49,822 bases of DNA from CALVGQ01 sp964370435 (lineage in GTDB: Bacteria > Bacillota_I > Bacilli_A > Erysipelotrichales > Erysipelotrichaceae). The DNA is taken from contig CAYJJG010000012.1 of the NCBI GenBank assembly GCA_964370435.1, positions 1-49,822 of the forward strand, read 5' to 3'. Within the stretch, counting starts at the first letter, position 1; every line of letters begins with the position of its first letter. The translations under genes and the position numbers were made by a program. Of this stretch, positions 14,360 through 22,982 are shown one piece after another. The notes under the pieces were generated by a model that was not told the DNA's origin, did not search any database, and saw only the letters and a list, made by a program, of their open reading frames with translations.

Positions 14360-16533
14360 TTGAATTAACGGAGGTTCAAGCAAAATTTATTAAATTTATT
14401 TTTCATAATAAAGATAATAAGTTTTCTGTTGCTTTATTTGAGTTGATTGATCTAAGTGAAAAAGAATTAATTGTAACAGGATATTTTAATGGTTTTGAAA
14501 AAGAATGTATTTATGCCATTAAGGGAAAATATGTTGAACATGCTCGCTATGGGATGCAGTTTCAAGCTGAAGAAGTAACACGTGTTCTAAATGATAATAA
14601 AGAAGACTTAATAAGTTACTTAAGTGGTACCTTGTTTGAAGGTATTGGAAGAAAGTTTGCAACAAGTATTGTAGATACGTTAGGTTTAGATTGTATCGAA
14701 TTAATAAAAGAAAACATTAATATATTGGATAGCGTACCTAAAATGAATATCAAAAGAAAAGCTGCTTTGATGGAGGGTATTAACGCTTCTCAAGATGGAC
14801 TTCAAAAATCGATTTCTTTTTTTAAAAAACATGGCTTTAATTTGCGAAGTATTATTAAAATGGAACGTAAATATGGGTCAAATGCGATTAATATAGCGTG
14901 TCAAAATCCTTATCAACTCATAGAAGATATTGATGGAGTAGGTTTTTTAACAGCTGATAAATTAGCGATGAATTTATCTTTTTCTATGGAGGACCAACAA
15001 CGTCTAGCAGCAGCACTTGTTGCTTTAGTTATGGAATTATGTATGGCAACTGGGGATACTTATGTTGCTTTGGATGTGTTACCTAAAGCTTTAATTAAAA
15101 AAGCAGGGGTAGATAACTTTGATTTTGATAGTTTATTAGAACTATGTATATCTAAAGGATTATTAATAAGAGAAGAACATCGCATTTATCATCATAGTCA
15201 ACATCTAGCTGAAGAGGTTATTAGTGAATACTTTTCCTGTTTTCCTAGTGAAAAAATGGATACACCAAGTGAAATTGAAATTTACACATTAATTGAAGAA
15301 TTACAGATGGAAGAAAAAATCCAGTATGATGAAATTCAGGCACAAGCAATTTTAAATTTCTTTAAAGAAGAAGTATTGGTTTGTACTGGTGGACCTGGTA
15401 CCGGAAAAACCACTGTAGTAAAAGCGTTAGTTGCATTATTTAGGAAGTTATATCCTTATTATCAAATTGCTTGTTGTGCACCCACAGGAAGAGCAGCTAA
15501 GCGATTAGCAGAACTTACCGGCGTAAGCTGTTCAACAATACATAGTCTACTGAAATGGGATTTAGAAACTAATACTTTCGGTAAAAATAGTGAGGATCCT
15601 CTTGTTCTTGATTGTCTAATAATAGATGAATTTTCTATGGTCGATTCTTGGCTGTTTTCACATTTACTAAAAGCGGGTGCACAAATAAAAAAAATATGTA
15701 TTATTGGCGATGAAGACCAGCTACCTTCGGTAGCATGTGGTAGTGTTCTTAAAGATTTAATAGCATCACAACAATTTTCAGTAACACGACTTCAAACCAT
15801 TTTTCGACAACAAGAAGGTTCTGATATTGTTAAACTTGCCCATAAAATACGCATGTTAGAAGACACTTCTAGTAGTTTTAATGGTGATGTAGGCTTTATA
15901 GCTTGCGATCAATATTCGATTAATAATGCTGTTATGCAAGTAGTTGATAAAGCATTAAAAAAAGGGTATGATATAGAAGACATACAAGTACTTTCTGCTA
16001 AGTATAATGGAGCAGCGGGTATTGATCGCTTAAATACCACACTACAGGCTACATTTAATCCAACAGACGATGATAAAAGAGAAGTTAAAGTTGGACATCG
16101 TTTATTTCGTGAAAATGATAAAATATTACAGTTGAAAAATCAAGTTGATGAACATGTTTTTAATGGCGATATAGGACTCTTAGTTGAAATTATATTTCCT
16201 GAAGAAGATATTAACAAACAGCTACGATTAATTGTTGATTTTGATGGTATACTGGTCGAATATACTAGTGACAGTTTACAGAATATTACTCATGCATATT
16301 GCATTTCTGTGCATAAATCACAGGGGAGCGAATATCCAATAGTTATCATGCCTATTGCGAAAGAGGCTAGTTTTATGCTACAAAAACGGTTATTATACAC
16401 TGCAATAACCCGAGCAAAAAAATCACTTGTACTCATTGGCGACATGCAATTATGGTCTTTAGCTATTGCAAAACAAGAAGAAAAACATCGACATACTTCT
16501 TTAATTGAGCGATTACAAGCAAAAATAGACTAA
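14356..16533 (+). CDS. recD2: RecD2-type ATP-dependent DNA helicase
   Basis: RecD2 (YrrC) is a 5'-3' superfamily 1B helicase that acts in DNA repair and replication-fork upkeep without RecBC. The 725 residues show an N-terminal OB-like and helix-hairpin region (about 1-210, including IDGVGFLTADKLAM), Walker A GGPGTGKTT at about residues 345-353, CAPTGRAAKRLAE (motif Ia), the Walker B segment LIIDEFSMVDS, GDEDQLPSV (motif III), and the C-terminal AYCISVHKSQGSEYP and LLYTAITRAKKSL motifs (V and VI). Its place after mnmA matches Bacillus order. The ATG overlaps the previous stop. A terminator follows. Confidence 0.95.
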   Translation: MIELTEVQAKFIKFIFHNKDNKFSVALFELIDLSEKELIVTGYFNGFEKECIYAIKGKYVEHARYGMQFQAEEVTRVLNDNKEDLISYLSGTLFEGIGRKFATSIVDTLGLDCIELIKENINILDSVPKMNIKRKAALMEGINASQDGLQKSISFFKKHGFNLRSIIKMERKYGSNAINIACQNPYQLIEDIDGVGFLTADKLAMNLSFSMEDQQRLAAALVALVMELCMATGDTYVALDVLPKALIKKAGVDNFDFDSLLELCISKGLLIREEHRIYHHSQHLAEEVISEYFSCFPSEKMDTPSEIEIYTLIEELQMEEKIQYDEIQAQAILNFFKEEVLVCTGGPGTGKTTVVKALVALFRKLYPYYQIACCAPTGRAAKRLAELTGVSCSTIHSLLKWDLETNTFGKNSEDPLVLDCLIIDEFSMVDSWLFSHLLKAGAQIKKICIIGDEDQLPSVACGSVLKDLIASQQFSVTRLQTIFRQQEGSDIVKLAHKIRMLEDTSSSFNGDVGFIACDQYSINNAVMQVVDKALKKGYDIEDIQVLSAKYNGAAGIDRLNTTLQATFNPTDDDKREVKVGHRLFRENDKILQLKNQVDEHVFNGDIGLLVEIIFPEEDINKQLRLIVDFDGILVEYTSDSLQNITHAYCISVHKSQGSEYPIVIMPIAKEASFMLQKRLLYTAITRAKKSLVLIGDMQLWSLAIAKQEEKHRHTSLIERLQAKID

Positions 16534-16540
16534 AAACCAT

Positions 16541-16586
16541 AAAATAAACAGTAAATTTAAATTATAATTAGCTGTTTATTTTTTTA
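16541..16586 (+). terminator. Terminator after recD2
   Basis: AAAATAAACAG (16541-16551) pairs with CTGTTTATTTT (16572-16582) around a 20-nt loop, followed by TTT. It closes the mnmA-CPBP-recD2 run and isolates the regulator that follows. Confidence 0.7.
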
Positions 16587-16662
16587 ATTACATTGTAATA
16601 GTATATCCATGGTGGTTAAAAATGTTGTCATTAATCATTAATATGGAAGGGTGTGGGGAAGT

Positions 16663-17874
16663 ATGAATGAAATCGGCTGTTTTTTTAAAACTGTCCGCAT
16701 TATGAGAGGAATATCAAAAAAGGAGGTATGCGATAAAGTTAAAATCTCAAGGCAATATCTAACTAAAATCGAGGATACAAAAGAATATTTTAGTATCAAT
16801 CGAAATATGAGCCAACGACTACAAGAAGCGTTGAATATTAGTTTAGTTAATGATATCACACTAAACGATCAATTTCTTCATCTTTATGATTTGTTTATTA
16901 GTCATGCTATTATGGCCAATGATACGATTGCTTATAAAGCTTATAATGAAATTATGTCACTACGTGAACTAGTTAGTGCTTCAACGCTCCTTCCTACTTT
17001 TTTATTAGTTGAGCTAGTTCATATAACTATGTACAAAAAAAATGAAAATGAATTTAGACGAATTCATGATATAATATTAAAAATATTACCACATTTTAAT
17101 CTGCATCAAAAACAGATTTATTACTTGTTTTTTGGTGTATATCTTAATGACAGTGCAGAATATAAAAGTGCTATAGAGGTTCTTTTAACATCGTTAGAGC
17201 TTCGTACAAGCGAGGAAATTAAAGCTTATACGCATTATCAATTAGGCGTAGCTTATATGCAATCCAATCAGAATCTAGAAGCTATTAATATCTTAGGTTT
17301 ATCTAAAGCAACATTCATGAACAAGTATAACTACACCAGAAGTTTACAGTGTATGAATGTTTTTACTAAGATTTATATAAAGTTAAGAGAATATAATATT
17401 GCCATAAAATTTGTAAGTCATGTTGAAACCATCGCCATTAATAGCGGACATCAAGATATATTAAATGAAAATGTTGAAAATTTAATACTTATTCACTTTT
17501 TTCTAGAGCAGTATGAAGAAGCACTAACTCTGTGTGAAAGACAAGTATTAAGCGGTCATGAGACACCTGTTCTAATTTTTTTAGCTTTGTTTTGCTCCTG
17601 GAAGCTATCTAAGGAAATATCATTTATAAAACATTATAAAATTGAAACAGATATTAATTTATATGATGGATTAAGTATTATTTTAAAGAAGATGATAAAA
17701 AAACCTCAAAGAGTTGAAAGTTATCTTCTAAAATCACTTGAAAGATTAAATAAGTCTAAAAGAATAGATCATCTTATATATCGATTATATTATCGTGAAC
17801 TCTGTACTTATTATAAAGGAAGAGAAAACTATCAGTTAGCTTTATACTATCATGAACAATATTATATCTTTTAA
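16663..17874 (+). CDS. HTH (XRE-type) regulator with TPR-like repeats
   Basis: This 403-residue protein begins with a Cro/C1-type helix-turn-helix (about residues 3-62; MRGISKKEVCDKVKISRQYL with the following recognition helix), and the remaining 340 residues are helical pairs resembling TPR repeats (for example IKAYTHYQLGVAYMQSNQN at about residues 188-206, and HFFLEQYEEALTLCERQ at about 276-292). That build is shared by RRNPP regulators (PlcR, Rgg, PrgX types), which bind small peptide pheromones in the TPR domain; membership here is inferred from architecture alone. The ATG at 16663 is preferred to a GTG at 16651, which has no spacing to a ribosome site. A 49-residue peptide gene follows 54 bases later. 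Bacillus lacks this gene at this site. Confidence 0.75.
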   Translation: MNEIGCFFKTVRIMRGISKKEVCDKVKISRQYLTKIEDTKEYFSINRNMSQRLQEALNISLVNDITLNDQFLHLYDLFISHAIMANDTIAYKAYNEIMSLRELVSASTLLPTFLLVELVHITMYKKNENEFRRIHDIILKILPHFNLHQKQIYYLFFGVYLNDSAEYKSAIEVLLTSLELRTSEEIKAYTHYQLGVAYMQSNQNLEAINILGLSKATFMNKYNYTRSLQCMNVFTKIYIKLREYNIAIKFVSHVETIAINSGHQDILNENVENLILIHFFLEQYEEALTLCERQVLSGHETPVLIFLALFCSWKLSKEISFIKHYKIETDINLYDGLSIILKKMIKKPQRVESYLLKSLERLNKSKRIDHLIYRLYYRELCTYYKGRENYQLALYYHEQYYIF

Positions 17875-17928
17875 ATTGTATATTTTCAATAAACTAAGCC
17901 CATACTATCACTGTAAGGAGTGTGGACT

Positions 17929-18078
17929 ATGAAAAAATGTTGTGTATCGTTTTTATTAGGTTGTGTTGTAGGACTTGCGGTAGCCGTTGTATATGAGGAT
18001 GAAGTTTATGATGGTATTCACTGCGTTAATAAAACACAACGCAAAATGATGCGTCAAATGCGCTATCTTAACAAATAA
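17929..18078 (+). CDS. Small membrane or secreted peptide downstream of the TPR regulator
   Basis: This 49-residue product begins MKKCCVSFLLGCVVGLAVA, a short basic start and one hydrophobic segment, and then has a polar, basic tail ending KTQRKMMRQMRYLNK. The ribosome site AAGGAG is 8 bases upstream of the ATG, so the gene is real although short. LLGC resembles a lipobox, but only 11 residues precede the cysteine. It could be a peptide precursor read by the adjacent regulator; equally it could be a YtxH-like small membrane protein with a basic tail. Nothing in the sequence decides between these. A terminator overlaps the stop codon. Confidence 0.7.
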   Translation: MKKCCVSFLLGCVVGLAVAVVYEDEVYDGIHCVNKTQRKMMRQMRYLNK

Positions 18079-18098
18079 CCCACTGGGTTATTTTCTTT
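18074..18098 (+). terminator. Terminator overlapping the small peptide stop codon
   Basis: AATAACCC (18074-18081) and GGGTTATT (18085-18092) form an 8-bp stem with a 3-nt loop, followed by TTCTTTT. The perM start codon lies immediately after. Confidence 0.75.
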
Positions 18099-18099
18099 T

Positions 18100-19134
18100 A
18101 TGTTAAATAATCGACTTATTTCTACAACATTCACCTTACTTGTTATATTATTGAGTATATTTATACTTGATGCATTAAATATACTTTCCTTTTTATTAGG
18201 GTTAATTAATATGGTAGCTTTTTTACCCTTATCATTACTGTTGGCATTAGTATTCGAGCCGATAATTGATTTAATTCCAATTAAAAACAGAGTGCTACGA
18301 TGTACTTTAATTTATTTTAGTTTATTTTGCTTATTCATTGTATTTATGGTGATATTTATTCCGACATTAACATTAGAATTTAATGTACTTGCTGAAAATT
18401 TCAAATCGTTCAGTGTTACTAATTCTCGTATGATACAAGATATTGAGATGGTTGACTTTAGTAAGGGTTTGGAATTTGCTTTCACATCTACGGTAAGTAT
18501 TTTTAAATCGGTTGGAGATTTTGCGTTTAGTTATATTGCAGCTTATTTTATATCACTTGATTTAAGTTCATTTGGCTATTTTGTATTGCGCCATTTCCCA
18601 TGGTTAACAAAATATAATAATTTCTATAGGACTTGTTACAACGTAATTTTTCATTACATTAAAGGTATAGCCATTGATTTAGGTATATTATTTATTGCTA
18701 ATGTTACTATACTAGTCTTATTTAACTTTGCACATCCTTTAGTTTTTAGTATGCTAATATCCTTTTTAAATTTAATTCCTTATGTTGGCGCTACTTTAGG
18801 TCAAGTATTAGTAATCGTTATTGATTTTTTAAATACTGGTCAACTGCGCTTTGAATTATTTATTATTTTGTTTGTAGTTCAACAAATAGAAGCTAATCTA
18901 CTACAGCCTTATATCTTTAAAAAGGTACTTAATATTAAACCAATTATCACTCTTTGTGCAATAGTCATCTTTGGTTATATTTTTGGTTTTATAGGATATA
19001 TTTTAGCTCCAATACTAGCTGTAATTCTACAGCTTGCATATCAAAGTTATAATTATGCAAACCAAAGAAAAAAAGTTGGCACGTGGGAAAATATGTGGTA
19101 TAATTTCGAAGAAATCGATGATGAAGATAAGTAG
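18100..19134 (+). CDS. AI-2E/PerM-family membrane transporter
   Basis: This 344-residue protein has the UPF0118 layout: two membrane segments at each side of a soluble loop (about residues 60-150), then a cluster of five or six segments with the family motif LNLIPYVGATLGQVLV at about residues 223-238 and QQIEANLLQPYIFKK at about 265-279. Members have been linked to quorum-signal export (TqsA) or sodium/proton antiport; the substrate here is unknown. The counterpart in Bacillus (yrrI) also sits directly before alaS. The ATG at 18100 lies right behind a terminator and has no clear ribosome site, so translation may be weak. Confidence 0.85.
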   Translation: MLNNRLISTTFTLLVILLSIFILDALNILSFLLGLINMVAFLPLSLLLALVFEPIIDLIPIKNRVLRCTLIYFSLFCLFIVFMVIFIPTLTLEFNVLAENFKSFSVTNSRMIQDIEMVDFSKGLEFAFTSTVSIFKSVGDFAFSYIAAYFISLDLSSFGYFVLRHFPWLTKYNNFYRTCYNVIFHYIKGIAIDLGILFIANVTILVLFNFAHPLVFSMLISFLNLIPYVGATLGQVLVIVIDFLNTGQLRFELFIILFVVQQIEANLLQPYIFKKVLNIKPIITLCAIVIFGYIFGFIGYILAPILAVILQLAYQSYNYANQRKKVGTWENMWYNFEEIDDEDK

Positions 19135-19138
19135 GAAA

Positions 19139-19314
19139 TCCATGTAGAGACAAAGCATTTGGTGAAAGCTTTGAATATTTCTGAAGCTACTTCTGAGAGT
19201 GTTTAATAAACAACGTAACTCGCGTTAAGAGTAATCAAGGTGCATACTTCGGTATGAATCAGGATGGTACCGCGTATTTTACGTTCCTGAAAAATTATTT
19301 TCAGGACTTTTTTA
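19139..19314 (+). promoter_or_regulatory. T-box riboswitch of alaS (alanine specifier)
   Basis: The leader holds a T-box core AGGATGGTACCGCG (19260-19273), a preceding CATAC-TTCG-GTATG hairpin (about 19243-19256), and a terminator CCTGAAAA...TTTTCAGG with TTTTTT (19284-19314). GCT at 19186-19188 (in GAAGCTACTTC) is the likely specifier and is an alanine codon, matching the gene. Stem I is short, about 60 bases, with a CAAAGC/GCTTTG hairpin as its tip; the usual long apical part seen in the trpS leader is reduced. It begins within a few bases of the perM stop. Confidence 0.88.
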
Positions 19315-19327
19315 TTTGGAGGATATC

Positions 19328-21946
19328 ATGAAAAAATTAAGTACATCACAAGTTAGACAAATGTTTTTAGATTATTTTAAAGAGCAAGGACATATGATTG
19401 AGCCTGGAGCTCCGTTAGTTCCACATAATGATCCAACTTTACTATGGATAAATTCTGGTGTTGCAGCACTAAAGAAATATTTTGATGGTAGTGAAAAGCC
19501 AGTTTGTAATCGTATAGTTAATGCTCAAAAGAGTATTCGTACCAACGATATTGAAAACGTAGGAAGAACAGCACGTCATCATACTTTTTTTGAAATGTTA
19601 GGTAATTTTTCAATAGGCGATTATTTTAAAGTAGAAGCAATTCATTTTGCATGGGAGTTTTTAACTTCAGAAAAATGGATTGGCTTTGATAAAGATAAAC
19701 TGTATATTTCAGTTTATGCAGAAGATGAAGTTGCTTATAATACATGGGTAAATGAAATTAAAGTTGATCCTAGTCATATCTTAAAAACATATGATAATTT
19801 TTGGGAAATTGGTGAGGGTCCAGGTGGTCCTAATAGTGAAATATTCTATGATCGTGGAGTAGAATATGATCATGAAAATATCGGAGAGAAATTATTTTTT
19901 GAAGAAATTGACAATGATCGCTATATTGAAGTATGGAATGTAGTTTTTAGTCAATACAACTGTAATCCAGAAATTGAGCGTAAGGATTATAAAGAGCTTC
20001 CACAAAAGAATATTGATACCGGAATGGGATTAGAGCGTTTAGTTTCTATTATTCAAGAAGGTGAAACTAATTTTGATACTGATATTTTCTTACCAGTTAT
20101 TAAAGAAGCGGAAAAAATTGCTCAATATCCATATGATAAAGAATATAAAATGGCTTACCGTGTTATTGCTGATCATATTAGAACAGTAACTTTTGCGATA
20201 AGTGATGGGGCTGCATTTTCAAATGAGGGACGTGGATATGTACTTCGTAGAGTACTTAGAAGAGCTGTTCGCTTTGGTATTAAACTAGGCATTCAAGGAG
20301 CGTTTATGTATCGATTAGTAGATGTTGTTGTCCAGTCCATGTCAGACTTCTATCCTTATTTAGAAGAGCGTAAAGAATTGGTTAAAAAACTAGTTAAACT
20401 TGAAGAAGAGACCTTTGCGACAACTTTAATTAATGGTGAAAAATTATTACAAGAGGCAATGAATAAAACTACTGATATATTGGATGGTGCAATTATTTTT
20501 AAATTATATGATACTTATGGTTTCCCTAAAGAACTAACTGTTGAAATTGCTGAAGAAAAAGGATTAAAAGTTGATTTAGATGGCTTTAATGAAGCGATGA
20601 AGCAACAAAAAGAACGTGCAAGAAATTCACGTGTAGATGAACAATCTATGTCTTCACAGTCTGAAGATTTAATGAATTTTACAAATTCTTTTGAGTTTGT
20701 AGGCTATGATAACTTACGCAATGAAGCGACAGTAGTTGGATTATTTAAAGACGGCAAACAAGTAAATGCTTTAAGTGATGAAGGGCAAATTATTTTAGAT
20801 AGAACCTGTTTCTATGCAGAAAGCGGTGGACAAATTAGTGACACTGGTATATTAAAAGGTGACAGTTTTGAATGTGAAGTAATCAATGTTGCTAAGGCAC
20901 CCCATCATCAACATTTGCATATAGTAAAATTAAAGCAAGGAACAGTAAATGTGAATGACAAAGTGTTTGCAGAGGTTGATAAGGCTAAGCGTCTAAAAAT
21001 TAAGGCTAATCACAGTTCAATACATTTATTACAAAGTGCTTTAAAAGAGATTTTAGGAAGTCATATTAATCAGGCTGGATCTTATGCTGGTGAAGAGTAT
21101 TCACGTTTTGATTTCACTCATTTTGAAAAAATGAGTGAACAACAATTAAAAGAAATTGAACTTAAAATAAATCAAATGATCATGTCTGGTAATGAAGTTC
21201 TGACTCAAATGATGTCTATCGATGAAGCTAAAGAAAGTGGAGCAGTGGCATTATTTGATGAAAAATATGGAGATTTAGTACGTGTTGTAAGTATGGGAGA
21301 AGTTTCTAAAGAATTATGTGGAGGAACTCATGTAAATAACACACAAGAAATTGGATTATATAAAATTGTATCTGAAGAAAGTATTGGATCTGGCATACGT
21401 CGAATTACTGCAAAAACAAAACTAAACGCATATGAAGAATATGTGTGTTACCATGAAAGTCTTAAAGACATTGCTCAATCATTAAAAATGAACAGTATTC
21501 TTCATGTAGAAGATAAAGTTGAACAAATGCTAGAAGAAAACAATAACTTGAGAAAAGAAATAGCTGAAATGAATCAAAAAATGTTAATGCTACAAGCTGA
21601 TGAAATGGCTTCTCAAGCTGAAGAGATCGCGGGCATACATTTAATATTAAAACGATTAGATAATGTAGATAGTTCTTCATTAAAGAGACTTGCTGAAGCT
21701 TTATGTAGAAAATGTAATAATTCTTTTGTATTTCTGGCTAATGTAGTTAGTGATGATAAAGTTGTCTATGTAGCTGCTAGTAGTAAAACTGCTATTGAAA
21801 AAGGTTTAAAAGCAGGAGATATTGTCAAGATGGCTGCTGTAATGAGCGGTGGTAATGGTGGTGGACGACCTGACTTAGCACAGGCAGGTGGAAAGGATAT
21901 TACCAAATTAACAGAGATTTTTACCTTAATTAAAGAAAAACTTTAA
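19328..21946 (+). CDS. alaS: Alanine--tRNA ligase
   Basis: Alanyl-tRNA synthetase (class II) charges tRNA-Ala and edits Ser/Gly mischarging. The 872 residues cover the catalytic core (start LSTSQVRQMFLDYF, LWINSGVAALK, RTARHHTFFEMLGNFSIGDY), the tRNA-recognition region, the editing domain with zinc ligands HSSIHLL at about residues 565-571 and CGGTHV at about 664-669, and the C-terminal DHHA1-like domain ending GGNGGGRPDLAQAGG. I chose the ATG at 19328, with GGAGG 6 bases upstream; the longer TTG start at 19316 would begin in the terminator T-run. The T-box leader controls it. Confidence 0.97.
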   Translation: MKKLSTSQVRQMFLDYFKEQGHMIEPGAPLVPHNDPTLLWINSGVAALKKYFDGSEKPVCNRIVNAQKSIRTNDIENVGRTARHHTFFEMLGNFSIGDYFKVEAIHFAWEFLTSEKWIGFDKDKLYISVYAEDEVAYNTWVNEIKVDPSHILKTYDNFWEIGEGPGGPNSEIFYDRGVEYDHENIGEKLFFEEIDNDRYIEVWNVVFSQYNCNPEIERKDYKELPQKNIDTGMGLERLVSIIQEGETNFDTDIFLPVIKEAEKIAQYPYDKEYKMAYRVIADHIRTVTFAISDGAAFSNEGRGYVLRRVLRRAVRFGIKLGIQGAFMYRLVDVVVQSMSDFYPYLEERKELVKKLVKLEEETFATTLINGEKLLQEAMNKTTDILDGAIIFKLYDTYGFPKELTVEIAEEKGLKVDLDGFNEAMKQQKERARNSRVDEQSMSSQSEDLMNFTNSFEFVGYDNLRNEATVVGLFKDGKQVNALSDEGQIILDRTCFYAESGGQISDTGILKGDSFECEVINVAKAPHHQHLHIVKLKQGTVNVNDKVFAEVDKAKRLKIKANHSSIHLLQSALKEILGSHINQAGSYAGEEYSRFDFTHFEKMSEQQLKEIELKINQMIMSGNEVLTQMMSIDEAKESGAVALFDEKYGDLVRVVSMGEVSKELCGGTHVNNTQEIGLYKIVSEESIGSGIRRITAKTKLNAYEEYVCYHESLKDIAQSLKMNSILHVEDKVEQMLEENNNLRKEIAEMNQKMLMLQADEMASQAEEIAGIHLILKRLDNVDSSSLKRLAEALCRKCNNSFVFLANVVSDDKVVYVAASSKTAIEKGLKAGDIVKMAAVMSGGNGGGRPDLAQAGGKDITKLTEIFTLIKEKL

Positions 21947-22008
21947 CAATATCTTTATTTTTAAATAAAAATGCGATAAAATATACATATTAAAGGAGGG
22001 GATCATTT

Positions 22009-22266
22009 ATGTCGAAGCAATTAACAGAAACAATGCCTTTCAAATCTGATGAAGTGCGTCGTGATAACATTAAACAAGTATTGAGACTCACTAAAGAAGC
22101 ATTAGAAGAACGAGGGTATAACGCAGTAAACCAATTAGCTGGTTATTTGATTTCTAATGATCCGGCCTATATTTCTAGTCATCGTAATGCACGTTCTATC
22201 ATTCAATCAGTAGAACGTTATGAAATTATCGAAGAAATTGTACGTGCCTATCTAGAAGAGAAATAA
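22009..22266 (+). CDS. ireB: IreB-family regulatory protein (DUF965)
   Basis: This 85-residue protein is of the UPF0297/DUF965 type (Bacillus YrzL, Enterococcus IreB), with the conserved RRDNIKQVLRLTKEALEERG and DPAYISSHRNAR segments. In Enterococcus IreB is a substrate of the Ser/Thr kinase IreK and affects cephalosporin tolerance; here that link is by family only. The ribosome site AAAGGAGGGG is strong. It sits between alaS and ruvX as in most Firmicutes and overlaps ruvX by one base. Confidence 0.93.
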   Translation: MSKQLTETMPFKSDEVRRDNIKQVLRLTKEALEERGYNAVNQLAGYLISNDPAYISSHRNARSIIQSVERYEIIEEIVRAYLEEK

Positions 22267-22682
22267 TGCGCATATTAGGATTAGATTTAGGGAGCAGAAC
22301 TTGTGGTATTGCGATAAGTGACCCATTAGGTATGATTGCTCGAACGGTAGAAACCTATCGTTTTGAAGATGATAACTATGAGCTAGCAAGCACTTATGTA
22401 AGCTCGCTTTGTAAAGAGTTAAAAGTAGATGAAATTGTTTTGGGACTTCCTAAACACATGAATGGTGATGTTGGTATTAGGGGTGAAATTTCGATGCAAT
22501 TTAAAGATTTACTAGTACAAAAAACAGGTTTAAAGGTAATATTGATTGATGAGCGATTATCTAGTGTAGCGGCCAATAAATTATTGATTTCTGCTGATGT
22601 ATCGCGCAAGAAAAGAAAACAAGTTGTTGATCAAGTAGCAGCTGTACATATTTTACAAGGATATTTAGATTCTAAAAAATAA
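22266..22682 (+). CDS. ruvX: RuvX/YqgF-family nuclease
   Basis: This 138-residue protein has the RNase H-like YqgF fold: ILGLDLGSRTCGIAISDP at the N-terminus, VLGLPKHMNGDVG at about residues 58-70, IDERLSS at about 95-101 and a C-terminal VDQVAAVHILQGYL. The family has been described both as a putative Holliday junction resolvase and as a nuclease that processes pre-16S rRNA. It shares the TAATG junction with ireB and is followed by a terminator, so DUF1292-mltG may be transcribed less than alaS-ireB-ruvX. Confidence 0.93.
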   Translation: MRILGLDLGSRTCGIAISDPLGMIARTVETYRFEDDNYELASTYVSSLCKELKVDEIVLGLPKHMNGDVGIRGEISMQFKDLLVQKTGLKVILIDERLSSVAANKLLISADVSRKKRKQVVDQVAAVHILQGYLDSKK

Positions 22683-22704
22683 AGGGTGAATCGCACCCTT
22701 TTTT
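22681..22704 (+). terminator. Terminator after ruvX
   Basis: AAAGGGTG and CACCCTTT form an 8-bp stem with a 5-nt loop, followed by TTT. It starts inside the ruvX stop codon. Confidence 0.78.
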
Positions 22705-22721
22705 AAAGAAAGGATAAAACT

Positions 22722-22982
22722 ATGACACAATCAAACAAAATATATATTCAAGATGAAGATGGCACTGAAAAAGAGATGCAAATTCTTTTTACCATCGAAG
22801 ACTACAATGATAAAGACTACGTGCTATTTACTGATCCTAATGATGAAGAGGGAGAAGTTTTTGCCTGTGCCTATAATGAGGATGGCAGCATGGTGCCAGT
22901 AGAGGATGAAGCAGAACTACAAATGATAGATGAAGTATTTGGTGCTTTTATGGATGAATTTGAAAATGAAGATGAAGAATAA
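22722..22982 (+). CDS. DUF1292 protein (YrzB-like)
   Basis: This 86-residue, very acidic protein matches DUF1292: an N-terminal DEDGTEKEMQILFTIE, then YVLFTDPNDEEGEVFA and a tail of glutamates and aspartates (EVFGAFMDEFENEDEE). The function is not established. In Bacillus the same gene (yrzB) follows yrrK (ruvX), as here. The ribosome site is AAAGGA. Its final codons overlap the mltG start. Confidence 0.88.
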   Translation: MTQSNKIYIQDEDGTEKEMQILFTIEDYNDKDYVLFTDPNDEEGEVFACAYNEDGSMVPVEDEAELQMIDEVFGAFMDEFENEDEE

